Positions 1 to 8,231 of a stretch of 64,000 nucleotides of DNA are shown piece by piece. Location of the stretch: positions 1,860,001 through 1,924,000 of the forward strand of contig NZ_AP012330.1 in NCBI RefSeq assembly GCF_001025215.1. Reading direction: 5' to 3'. Both the position numbers and the translations under genes were made by a program. Below the pieces are notes generated by a model. It did no database searches. It worked only from the letters and a program-made list of their open reading frames with translations, and was not told where the DNA came from. Numbering within the stretch: the stretch's first letter is position 1; every line of letters begins with the position of its first letter. Source of the DNA: Bifidobacterium pseudocatenulatum DSM 20438 = JCM 1200 = LMG 10505. GTDB taxonomy: Bacteria > Actinomycetota > Actinomycetes > Actinomycetales > Bifidobacteriaceae.

Positions 1-794
1 AAGGTAATATGCAAAAAAGACGTGGCGATATACATGAAAACATAACTGAGAACAACCGTGACGGAAGCAGTAATGGGATTATAAACGAATAACGGAAAAA
101 TCCTTCCCAGAATAAACCACACAATCATCAGCACTATCGCATTAATCCCGGTAGTGCAGTCCACCTTCAGGCAAATAGCAAAAGTCAGAATAATTAAGCC
201 AACAAACAGTGTTTGATTTATAAAACTTTTACTGTTCTTGAAAAATGCTTTTCGTATCACGAATAACACAACAAATAATACATGAAAATAAGCAATTCTG
301 AATTTATTTCCAATAAGATATATCCCAGAAAAATAAACTGTAACATCCGTAATCAGCAAAACAATCAACGCTACTACATAAAAGACATTTAGAGCCGACC
401 GCAGACGTCTTTTCTCAAAGGCATAGTTTATTACTGCAATAAATTCCAGCAATCCACCTAAAGCCACAATTGCGGCCAAGAACGGATTCCGGGATGTATA
501 GTCATCCCTCGATAAGAAAGAACTAAAGCTAACAACCGCAAAGAACACTAACCAAGGTACAAGACTTAACCAGTTTTTATCAGAAACAATGACAGTTAAT
601 TTCAAACAGATGAATATACCTACAATTAATAACATCAGGTAGCGTATATATGCATATGTCTCAATAACAGACGACACATCTACAAAAACCGTCAAAAACG
701 ACAAAGCATATATCCACGTGTCTGCTTTTATAGGTTCTCTCACAATCCCTGATAATCGAGCACCGCTCATAGCACTGTTTCTATTGGAAACCAT
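1..794 (-). CDS. O-antigen polymerase-like membrane protein, partial (3' end beyond window)
   Basis: An open frame of 264 codons begins at an ATG and runs off the left edge without a stop. The translation is strongly hydrophobic, with several predicted membrane segments separated by short charged loops. It has no soluble domain in the visible part. Size, composition and position as the last gene of a glycosyltransferase operon suggest a Wzy-type polymerase or O-antigen ligase that joins lipid-linked repeat units outside the membrane; this is inference from context because no diagnostic motif lies in the visible portion. The DNA is AT-rich compared with the housekeeping genes to the right. It follows the upstream transferase gene by seven bases, so it is surely cotranscribed. 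A different polytopic membrane protein cannot be excluded. Confidence 0.6.
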   Translation of the reverse strand, partial: MVSNRNSAMSGARLSGIVREPIKADTWIYALSFLTVFVDVSSVIETYAYIRYLMLLIVGIFICLKLTVIVSDKNWLSLVPWLVFFAVVSFSSFLSRDDYTSRNPFLAAIVALGGLLEFIAVINYAFEKRRLRSALNVFYVVALIVLLITDVTVYFSGIYLIGNKFRIAYFHVLFVVLFVIRKAFFKNSKSFINQTLFVGLIILTFAICLKVDCTTGINAIVLMIVWFILGRIFPLFVYNPITASVTVVLSYVFMYIATSFLHIT

Positions 795-801
795 AAGTTA
801 T

Positions 802-1809
802 CTACCGTCCCAATAATTTAGCGTAAAATGTGGGCCGCCCATGCACTTCCTTGGGAAAACTCTGTTTCCAAGTAAGCTTGAATAGCCTCGTATCCTCTGT
901 GAGCTTGGACCAATAGCTCTCATCGTACAGCTCATCAAGCACTTTGTATAAATCATCACAACGTGGGTTGTTGGGCTTAATCGCCGCAAATGCATCAGCT
1001 ATGCCCTTATTATGGCGTTGGGCGAGCACAATGAGGTAATCCGTCAACAAATAATCAACTAAATAATCATTTAATTCCCAATAATGTAAGTAAAAATCAC
1101 GTAAAGCACGAAAAATCCATCTATTTTTATTTACACAACCAAGCGAATAATTTGCAAAATACCCCTGTGCAACTGAACAATGCAAATAATCCGGACGTTT
1201 AATCGAAAACATAGGACTGCCGAAAGCCATATCTGAAAGCGGACCAGTGCAGAAAAAAGTGGCATCCAGCCATAAACCGCCATATTCAGCTAACAAAGAC
1301 AGACGCAACAAATCAGAAAGATGTGTTCGTGAAATAATTCCTTCAGATTGCTTCTTTTTAACCCACTTCGGAATCTTGATATACTGTTCGACGTTCTGAT
1401 CAGTAATAATCGTGACCTGATGATTACCTGCATTGTGGCAAATAGATTCCACACAACACTTCACAATTTCTGGGGCATTCTCAAGCCCTTGCCACCAGCA
1501 AATCCAAATGCGCCCTTCCATATCTGGATCGACAGGAGCCATCGGTGCATCATAATCATAATTACGATAAAAATCGCCGTATCGCTGTTCGAAATATTTC
1601 AACATAATCTCATGCTTACGAATCAATCGATCGCGCACAGCAGGAGGCTCTGCGAATCCGTTATGATTCATTACCTGGATATCCCATTTCGCATGAAACG
1701 TCTCTAGAGCATCATTCCATGATGTATACGAGGCGATCTCTTTGGTGGACCGAAGCTCCTCACCGACCCGATGAACAATTCGTTGAATACTGTTATGCCC
1801 CACAGCCAT
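802..1809 (-). CDS. Capsular polysaccharide synthesis glycosyltransferase (GT32-like)
   Basis: This 335-residue protein resembles the capsular polysaccharide synthesis family of sugar transferases. Landmarks are the segment IWICWWQGLENAPEIV, typical of the N-terminal nucleotide-binding half, and the acceptor-side motif EYGGLWLDAT near residues 175-184, whose Asp would be part of the metal-binding DXD-type site. It probably adds one sugar to a lipid-linked EPS repeat unit at the cytoplasmic membrane face. I chose the ATG whose A overlaps the stop of the upstream gene (TGATG), because the upstream GTG/ATG options have poor ribosome-binding-site spacing. An extended reading of 26 more residues would overlap the neighbouring gene. 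The donor and acceptor sugars cannot be told. Confidence 0.8.
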   Translation of the reverse strand: MAVGHNSIQRIVHRVGEELRSTKEIASYTSWNDALETFHAKWDIQVMNHNGFAEPPAVRDRLIRKHEIMLKYFEQRYGDFYRNYDYDAPMAPVDPDMEGRIWICWWQGLENAPEIVKCCVESICHNAGNHQVTIITDQNVEQYIKIPKWVKKKQSEGIISRTHLSDLLRLSLLAEYGGLWLDATFFCTGPLSDMAFGSPMFSIKRPDYLHCSVAQGYFANYSLGCVNKNRWIFRALRDFYLHYWELNDYLVDYLLTDYLIVLAQRHNKGIADAFAAIKPNNPRCDDLYKVLDELYDESYWSKLTEDTRLFKLTWKQSFPKEVHGRPTFYAKLLGR

Positions 1810-2864
1810 CACTTCCACCATCCTTTCTTTTTCAGAACCTGCCGTGCCTCCGCCAAAACAAATACTTCCCATGCCTGGCCGCTGCAAAGTGCTTCATGAA
1901 GCATTCGCTGTTGCCTTGGTAATGTCTCCAAGGGATATCCCACACACGCTTCAACACACATGTGGCTCTGTGAGAGTCTACGGATGTTCCTTAATTTATC
2001 CCGTACAGACAGACCACTTCCAACAATTAGCCCCACATACAAACGGCAATAGTCAATCGCCATGCGCTTTGTTCGCATGATGCATTCATCATGCTGGTAG
2101 GGCTCTTCCTTGGCAAGAAATTGCACCGTATCAACAAATTGTTCGTATTGTGTAAGTTTTTTTGAAGAGAATGAGCGCATTATCGATGAATGGTCGTCCA
2201 TTCGGTACCGATAATCTGTATCACCAGTAAATGCAACAACATTTGCACACCGATACGCAGATAAGTTAAAAATTGTATCTTCTGATAGAATTGCTTGGAA
2301 TTTTAACCCATTCACTTTCAAGAAATCATTTCGATAAATCGCTGTCCAAACCCGCATAGGAAATGATTCCACTTCAGTATCTTCCGGAAGATGCCCAAAA
2401 AGCCTATTCCGCACAGGCAGAATCTGATCGCTTCCCCTTAAAATTTGCCCTGCCAATGGATGCGCTTTGACAGCTCGGACACTCCCATTGACCATGTCAC
2501 AGTGACCTCCGACAACAATATCCGCATCGCATTGCGACGCGGCATCATAAAGGCTACTGTACATTGTGGGAGCAATCCAGTCATCGGAATCTACGAAGCC
2601 GACATATTCACCAGTCGCATTGGCAATACCAGTATTACGTGCCGGGCCAAGACCTGAATTCTTTTGATGAACAACTTTAATGCGAGAATCTTTTCTAGCA
2701 TATTCATCTGCTATCGCTCCACAACGGTCAGGGCTACCATCATCAACAAGGATGATTTCAATGTCTTCAAGCGTTTGAACTTGAATGCTATCAACACATT
2801 CCTGCAAAAAAGGTTCAACCTTATATATTGGAACGACAACACTGACTTTAGGATTATTCATCAC
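1809..2864 (-). CDS. Glycosyltransferase family 2
   Basis: A 351-residue GT-A fold transferase. The N-terminus has the family signature VSVVVPIYKVEPFLQECVDS, followed by VDDGSPDRCGAIADEY and the metal-binding FVDSDDW around residues 90-100. The later SEDTIFN segment is typical of EPS GT2 enzymes. It transfers a sugar from a nucleotide donor to the growing EPS repeat. Its start abuts the stop of the upstream GT4 gene and its stop overlaps the next gene by one base, so translation is likely coupled through the operon. Specificity is unknown. Confidence 0.9.
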   Translation of the reverse strand: MMNNPKVSVVVPIYKVEPFLQECVDSIQVQTLEDIEIILVDDGSPDRCGAIADEYARKDSRIKVVHQKNSGLGPARNTGIANATGEYVGFVDSDDWIAPTMYSSLYDAASQCDADIVVGGHCDMVNGSVRAVKAHPLAGQILRGSDQILPVRNRLFGHLPEDTEVESFPMRVWTAIYRNDFLKVNGLKFQAILSEDTIFNLSAYRCANVVAFTGDTDYRYRMDDHSSIMRSFSSKKLTQYEQFVDTVQFLAKEEPYQHDECIMRTKRMAIDYCRLYVGLIVGSGLSVRDKLRNIRRLSQSHMCVEACVGYPLETLPRQQRMLHEALCSGQAWEVFVLAEARQVLKKKGWWK

Positions 2865-4232
2865 TTATCGCTCCTCTCCCTGATTCTTTGAACGCAATTT
2901 AGTCAAGCCAAAATATTTCCGTTCCAACTGCTTCGCATAGGCTTGCTGTCTGCAGTGCGCCGCGACATATTCGGCACACTGATGCTGCATCACGCCATAC
3001 GCGGATTGGCCAACCGCGGCGGCTTTAAGCAGACCATCCCTCACATCCGTGATGTTTCCGGATTCGAAAGTAAAGCCGGTTTTGTCTTCCTCCACCAGCT
3101 CTGGAATGCCACCGATGCTGGCACCGATGATTGGGGTCTGGGCAGCCAAGGATTCCAGACCGGAGTACGGCATGTTCTCCCGCCACTCGGAACTGAGCAC
3201 GCTGAAACGGGCGTTGCCGACTTCCCGCTGCAGGTCCTCGCCGCTCTTGTACCCCAACAAGTGAATGCGAGACTCGGCCTGCGGGCCAGCTGAGGCGATC
3301 AGCTGCTCGATCGCCTCACGTTCCGGACCATCACCCACAATATGCAGATCCCACGCATCAGGAAGCACCTGGACATCCTGGTCACTGCTCCGCATATCGG
3401 CACTCCCATTAGCAAGCCCAGTGGCCCACAGGAACGCCTTCACCAAGGTAAGAATGCCCTTCTCTTTGGAAAGTCGCCCGAAGAACAGGAAATACGGCCT
3501 CGCCCCAGACTGCGCGTCCTCGAATTTGTGCGTATTCGCCACACGAGCGCCCATCGCCATCTGCGAATCGGTCAGGAAGTTCTGCATGGCGACGGTTTTG
3601 CCTGCGAAACCTCCCTCGTCGAGCTTGCTCTTCATGAATTTCGACGGTGCAACTATCAAGTCAATTTTGTCGTACGCATGGTGGAATTTTAGGAATTCCG
3701 CCTCCATGGTCGCCAAGGCGCTTTTGGTACGGGAACCTTTCACACACACGTTCTTCACAGCATGCATGAAATGTTTATCCAAGCAAGCGTCGCACACTTC
3801 ACCATGCCCGTTGACCATAGTGTATGCGGGGCAAACAAGAATATAATCATGCGCCGTATACACCACCGGCACATGATGTTTCTTCAAATACGGTGCATCA
3901 AGAATCGAGAGCGTCAGCTGGCGATGCACATTGTTCATGTGGATCACATCTGGCTTGAATTCCTCTAGCAAAGCTTCGAACTTGCGTCTCGCTTCAAAAG
4001 AGTAAATCAGTGTGGAAGCTTCCTGAACCTTCTTGAAAGCGGAAATATCCCCCACATAATCCTTTTCGGAAACAAAATATTTACTCCAATAACTTGACTC
4101 GTTATTCGGGTGCTGCATGGAGAAGAACGCGACATCGTGGCCGAGCGCACGTAAGCCTTCCGACAATGCGAAGAAATAGGTTTCCGCACCACCTTTGCGA
4201 TAGAAATATTTGTTCACTAGGAGAATTCGCAT
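2865..4232 (-). CDS. Glycosyltransferase family 4
   Basis: A 455-residue GT-B fold enzyme beginning MRILLVNKYFYRKGGAET, the usual GT4 N-terminal strand and glycine loop. The C-terminal half has FFGRLSKEKGI, the site HIVGDGPE and the donor-binding ENMPYSGLESLAAQTPIIG block with the EX7E arrangement. It would add a sugar with retention of configuration to the EPS precursor. I chose the ATG with GGGGGAG seven bases upstream; a GTG two codons earlier also exists and would overlap the preceding stop. It belongs to the tight leftward operon. Confidence 0.88.
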   Translation of the reverse strand: MRILLVNKYFYRKGGAETYFFALSEGLRALGHDVAFFSMQHPNNESSYWSKYFVSEKDYVGDISAFKKVQEASTLIYSFEARRKFEALLEEFKPDVIHMNNVHRQLTLSILDAPYLKKHHVPVVYTAHDYILVCPAYTMVNGHGEVCDACLDKHFMHAVKNVCVKGSRTKSALATMEAEFLKFHHAYDKIDLIVAPSKFMKSKLDEGGFAGKTVAMQNFLTDSQMAMGARVANTHKFEDAQSGARPYFLFFGRLSKEKGILTLVKAFLWATGLANGSADMRSSDQDVQVLPDAWDLHIVGDGPEREAIEQLIASAGPQAESRIHLLGYKSGEDLQREVGNARFSVLSSEWRENMPYSGLESLAAQTPIIGASIGGIPELVEEDKTGFTFESGNITDVRDGLLKAAAVGQSAYGVMQHQCAEYVAAHCRQQAYAKQLERKYFGLTKLRSKNQGEER

Positions 4233-4234
4233 GC

Positions 4235-5371
4235 TCACTCTCCCCCATACAGGTTCAGTGTTTGATCGGTGACGTCATCCCAGCTATATTTGCTGACGAT
4301 GTAATCTGCAGCATTTGCCTTGTAACGTTGTACAAGATCATCGTTTTCGAGCAATTCCTGAAGTTTTTCCCGCAGGGATTCAACAGAACCATGCTGGAAT
4401 GTCGCTGCGTGCCCTTCCACTACCTCCGCACATTCCGGAATGTCGGACGTAAGGCAGCAGTTACCGTAACTCATGGCTTCCAGCAGACTCATCGGCATGC
4501 CCTCCAAGTCGCTTGGGAGCACATAAATATAAGCATTGCTATAGAGCTCTTTGAGTGCCTGCCCTTGTATGAAGCCGGTCAAAATAACACGAGAATCCTG
4601 ATTAGCCATCTGCTGAATATGCTGGTAATACTCGTTGGAGTCGGAAGCGCCTCCAGCGATGACAAGCTTTTTGTTCGTATTCAGCTTGTTGAACGCCTCG
4701 ATAAGGTAATGCACGCCTTTCTCGGGAACAATACGCCCGAGAAACAGTACATAGTCGTTCTTGTGAAGACCATATTTTTCGGTAATTTCCTGCGCCGAAA
4801 CCGGCTCACCATATTCAATGCCATTGGGAATGAAATGTGTACCGCGACCATATTTTTCTTGAAAATACTGCCGCATGCTTTCGCTGAGCACTATGATTTC
4901 ATCCGCGCATTTCACTGCGGTACGTTCTCCGAACTTGAGATATGTGGAAGCGAACTTGCCCCATTTGGCACGCTGCCAGTCAAGACCGTGAATGGTCGCT
5001 ACCGTGCGAATGCCCGTCCAATGCGCCAGACGCAGCATGACGCAGGGACCTTCGGCATGATAGTGGATCACGTCCGGTTTGGCCGCAATGGCTTTCAGCG
5101 TCGCAAAGAATGAGGAGGTCAACGCCGCCAAACCTTTCGCTTCAAAAGTCGGCACTGGAACAACACGCACGCCGTTATATACAAAGGGCTTATTTGCGGA
5201 ATGAACGTTTCCATCGAATTCGGCGCCCGCAACATTATGTCCCTTGCGATTGTATGCGATGACCTTATGCCCCTTTGCGGCCATACGCGTAGCTAGTTCA
5301 TCTACAACGATTTCGATGCCGCCTTCACGCGAAGGAATGCGCTTATGACCTATCATCACGATACTAACCAT
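4235..5371 (-). CDS. Glycosyltransferase family 4, first gene of leftward EPS operon
   Basis: A 378-residue GT4 enzyme. The N-terminus IVMIGHKRIPSREGGIEIVV matches the rhamnosyltransferase-like subgroup with an N-terminal DUF1972-type region. The C-terminal donor site includes LFLGRIVPEKGVHYLIEAF and LPSDLEGMPMSLLEAMSYG. It is the promoter-proximal gene of the leftward arm and lies opposite another GT4 gene across the divergent region. The ATG was preferred over an adjacent GTG because AAGGG sits about nine bases before it. It is probably the enzyme that adds the second or third sugar, but the substrate is not deducible. Confidence 0.88.
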   Translation of the reverse strand: MVSIVMIGHKRIPSREGGIEIVVDELATRMAAKGHKVIAYNRKGHNVAGAEFDGNVHSANKPFVYNGVRVVPVPTFEAKGLAALTSSFFATLKAIAAKPDVIHYHAEGPCVMLRLAHWTGIRTVATIHGLDWQRAKWGKFASTYLKFGERTAVKCADEIIVLSESMRQYFQEKYGRGTHFIPNGIEYGEPVSAQEITEKYGLHKNDYVLFLGRIVPEKGVHYLIEAFNKLNTNKKLVIAGGASDSNEYYQHIQQMANQDSRVILTGFIQGQALKELYSNAYIYVLPSDLEGMPMSLLEAMSYGNCCLTSDIPECAEVVEGHAATFQHGSVESLREKLQELLENDDLVQRYKANAADYIVSKYSWDDVTDQTLNLYGGE

Positions 5372-5461
5372 CACCGGTCGCCCTTAGTTATTCAGAATGC
5401 CGGGATAATGCCACAAGCGTTATGCATGGCAGCGGATTGCACAGTCTGACCACTAGCCAAA

Positions 5462-5488
5462 CCGACGTAACGGCCGTTATCGGCTCTT
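5462..5488 (-). repeat. 27-bp repeat, copy 1, in leader of leftward EPS operon
   Basis: Read towards the leftward operon, this 27-bp element is identical at 26 of 27 positions to the copy at 5779-5805 read towards the rightward operon. Each copy contains the perfect 12-bp palindrome TAACGGCCGTTA and a longer imperfect dyad around it. The two copies are thus inverted relative to each other, 290 bp apart, and each has the same orientation relative to the gene it precedes. It lies 91 bp upstream of the GT4 start at 5371. It may be a shared operator, a leader element or a recombination site; no recombinase gene is in the window. The 463-bp gap between the operons holds no convincing gene. Confidence 0.85.
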
Positions 5489-5778
5489 CTTGCAATCGAT
5501 CGACCTGTGGTCGGCATGCGAGTCCCGTCCTTTCCCTCCAAATGAACCCCGAATTGGTGTTTTTCAAGCGCAACGCGAAACGCGCAGGAACTGCCAAACC
5601 CCGTTCATTATCTGCCAAAGTCGATTTTTACATCCCCCTCAGACACACCCAGCCCCCCATCACTCACTTCGGGGGTATTCTTCACGGGTTTTCCATGAAC
5701 ACTTTGCTTGTTCGTGACTTAAAAACTGTGTTTGGAATCTGCTTCAGTCGGTTTTCCGGACGTTTCTAAATGAGCGAA

Positions 5779-5805
5779 AAGAGCCGATAACGGCCGTTAT
5801 GTCGG
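5779..5805 (+). repeat. 27-bp repeat, copy 2, in leader of rightward EPS operon
   Basis: Partner of the element at 5462-5488 (one mismatch). Its edge is 30 bp before the GTG start at 5835. The palindromic core TAACGGCCGTTA is fully conserved. The 290 bp between the copies have a short C5/G5 stem-loop near 5655-5680, but no convincing -35/-10 pair could be identified on either strand. Confidence 0.85.
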
Positions 5806-5834
5806 CTTAGTCCCGGTTCGAGGACGGTAATCCA

Positions 5835-6956
5835 GTGCCGATTCGCGTAGCCCAGGTCATGGGAAAGATGCTTGGCGGTGGTGTCGAATCCGTAGTGATG
5901 AACTACTACCGCCATATCGACCGTAGCAAAGTGCAGTTCGATTTTTTGGTGGATGCCGATTCGACTCGCGTTCCAGAAGAGGAAATCAAAGCGTTGGGCG
6001 GCCGCGTTTTTCGCATCCCTCCATACCAGCATCCCCTTCGCTACCGCAAGGAATTGGTCAGGCTTTTCCATGAGGAACACTGGCCGATCGTGCACAGCCA
6101 CATCAATACGCTCAGCGTATTCCCATTGTCTGCGGCCAAAAAGGCTGGAGTGCCGGTCCGTATCGCCCACTCGCATTCCACGATGGGCAAGGGCGAGTTT
6201 GCCAAGAACCTGATGAAGCTTGCACTGCGTCCGCTCTCGAACCTTTACCCTACAGAATGTTTCGCATGCAGTGAATACGCCGGAAAATGGCTGTTCGGCA
6301 GAGACGCTGACTTCACAGTGATTCCCAACGCCATCGAACTGGAGAAGTTCCATTTCGACCCAGTCCTTCGCCAGGAAACCCGCAAGGAACTCGGCATAGC
6401 CGATGGTATGTTCCTGATTGGCCATGTGGGTCGTTTCATGCCGCAGAAGAATCAGGCTTTCCTTGTCGACGTTCTCGCCGAGCTCCTTCCCCAGAAGCCG
6501 GACACGATACTCGCGTTCGTTGGTGACGGTCCAGACAGACCAGACGTACAGCAGCACGCCCAAGAACTCGGCATTGGTGACCACATTCTGTTCTTGGGCC
6601 AGCGCACGGACGTCAACCACCTTTACCAGGCGTTCGATGCTTTCTGTCTGCCGAGCCGTTATGAAGGTCTCGGCATGGTCGCCATCGAAGCCCAGGTCGC
6701 CGGATGCCCCTGTGTCCTCAGCAATCAGGTTCCGCACGAAGCCGATATTTCCAGAAAAACATCTTTCATAAGCTTGGAAAATAAATCTTCTTGGATTTCA
6801 ACTGTACTCAACATTTCCTCGCAAACAGCGAATCGGCAGATTGAAACATCAAACACATGTGCTGAAAAATATGACATTTCAGCCAGTGCGAATCGTCTGA
6901 CCTCTCTGTACGTAAGCAGTGCGGAAAGCGCGAATGGATGGGAGGAAACGCTGTGA
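5835..6956 (+). CDS. Glycosyltransferase family 4 (EpsF-like), first gene of rightward EPS operon
   Basis: A 373-residue GT4 enzyme with the conserved N-terminus MPIRVAQVMGKMLGGGVESV and the block FLVDADST typical of EpsF-type capsular transferases. The donor site contains FIGHVGRFMPQKNQAF-like sequence (read IGHVGRFMPQKNQ) and LPSRYEGLGMVAIEAQVAG. The start is a GTG with GAGGACGG upstream; the family normally begins exactly here, which supports it. It opens the rightward arm and overlaps the next gene by four bases (GTGA). Donor and acceptor are unknown. Confidence 0.88.
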   Translation: MPIRVAQVMGKMLGGGVESVVMNYYRHIDRSKVQFDFLVDADSTRVPEEEIKALGGRVFRIPPYQHPLRYRKELVRLFHEEHWPIVHSHINTLSVFPLSAAKKAGVPVRIAHSHSTMGKGEFAKNLMKLALRPLSNLYPTECFACSEYAGKWLFGRDADFTVIPNAIELEKFHFDPVLRQETRKELGIADGMFLIGHVGRFMPQKNQAFLVDVLAELLPQKPDTILAFVGDGPDRPDVQQHAQELGIGDHILFLGQRTDVNHLYQAFDAFCLPSRYEGLGMVAIEAQVAGCPCVLSNQVPHEADISRKTSFISLENKSSWISTVLNISSQTANRQIETSNTCAEKYDISASANRLTSLYVSSAESANGWEETL

Positions 6957-8227
6957 ATCCTCGCGTTGCTGTAATCACTTCAGGCTATTTGCCAGTACCG
7001 AATGTTCTCGGCGGAGCTGTCGAAGCATTGGACATGATGATGGTTCAGGAGAATGAGAAGACTCCGAATTTTGATTTCACTGTTTTTTCTTCTTGGGCAC
7101 CCGGCGTAGATCAGATCGTGGGTGAAGGTAATTTCAAGCATACTGATTTCTGCTTTATCAAGACGCCATTGCTGGTTCGCGCGGCGGATCGTTGCATTTA
7201 TTGGGCAGCCAAACATGTGCTCCACAAAAAGAAGCTCATGAGCTATCGGTATATTGCGCAACGCCTGTGGTATATCAACAAGGTTTCCAAGAAGCTCGCA
7301 CAGCCCGCAAAGAATGGCGGCCCAGCTTTCGACAAGATAATGATCGAAAACCACGCAACATTGTTCATGACCATGCAGAAGCACGGTAATTCCGAGCGAT
7401 ATGCGGGAAAAGTGTATTACCACCTGCATAACGAAGTTCTTAATGATTTCGGCTGCATTAAAGAGATTTCCAAAGTCAAAAAAGTACTTGGAGTTTCCAA
7501 ATATATTGTTGGCACGCTTGACACGTATTTAAGAGAGCATGGTGAGCCTGGTCTGCGCGAAAATCAGAAAGCTGTATGGCGTAATGGCGTCGACACAAGC
7601 CGGTTTGGTTCGGAGGAGGCTAATAGCAAGGCGATTGAATTTCGAAAGAAATTCAATATAGCCGAGAATGATATTGTTTTCCTGTTTTCCGGGCGTCTTA
7701 CTCCGGAAAAAGGCGCTGAAGAACTATTGAAAGCGTTTACTGAAGTAGCGCAGAAAGTTCCCAATGCCAAGCTGGTTGTTGCCGGAGCTTTCTTCTTTAA
7801 TTCGAATATCGTGAGTCCATTTGAACAGAAACTTCGCGATTTAGCTTCAAATCCTGTTGTGAAGGATCGAATCATCTTCACTGGCTTTGTGAATTACGAA
7901 GATATGCCAGCTATTTATGCCATGGCCGATATATGCGTATTGCCGTCAATTTGGGACGATCCAGCACCCCTCGCGGTAATCGAAAGCTTGGTTTCTGGTA
8001 AGCCGCTCATCACCACTCGTTCCGGAGGCATCCCCGAATACGCCGATGGGCAGTCAGCCATCATCCTTGAACGTAGCGATCAACTTGTTGACCAGCTTGC
8101 TGATGCTATGACAAAGATTGCTCGAGACTCCGACGAACGTGATGCCATGGGCGCGCATAAAACAGCATTACGTTCCGAATTCAATAAAGAAACATACATG
8201 GCACAATTAGCCATTCGTCTGAGGTGA
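6953..8227 (+). CDS. Glycosyltransferase family 4
   Basis: A 424-residue GT4 enzyme. Its N-terminal strand VAVITSGYLPVPNVLGGAVE is a variant of the usual glycine loop. The C-terminal half has LFSGRLTPEKGAEELL and the donor motif LPSIWDDPAPLAVIESLVSG with spaced Glu residues. I chose a GTG start because GGAGG lies seven bases upstream and it forms a GTGA overlap with the previous stop; an in-frame ATG five codons earlier overlaps that Shine-Dalgarno. It acts in EPS repeat-unit assembly. Confidence 0.88.
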   Translation: MNPRVAVITSGYLPVPNVLGGAVEALDMMMVQENEKTPNFDFTVFSSWAPGVDQIVGEGNFKHTDFCFIKTPLLVRAADRCIYWAAKHVLHKKKLMSYRYIAQRLWYINKVSKKLAQPAKNGGPAFDKIMIENHATLFMTMQKHGNSERYAGKVYYHLHNEVLNDFGCIKEISKVKKVLGVSKYIVGTLDTYLREHGEPGLRENQKAVWRNGVDTSRFGSEEANSKAIEFRKKFNIAENDIVFLFSGRLTPEKGAEELLKAFTEVAQKVPNAKLVVAGAFFFNSNIVSPFEQKLRDLASNPVVKDRIIFTGFVNYEDMPAIYAMADICVLPSIWDDPAPLAVIESLVSGKPLITTRSGGIPEYADGQSAIILERSDQLVDQLADAMTKIARDSDERDAMGAHKTALRSEFNKETYMAQLAIRLR

Positions 8228-8231
8228 CTAC

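Noticed and set aside
5489..5778. A small coding gene between the EPS operons (for example the frame starting at 5422)
   Set aside because: It has no Shine-Dalgarno, no recognisable protein features and crosses the 27-bp repeat.
5372..5834. A recombinase or invertase gene near the 27-bp repeats
   Set aside because: None is present in the window. Inversion therefore stays a hypothesis that needs an enzyme encoded elsewhere.
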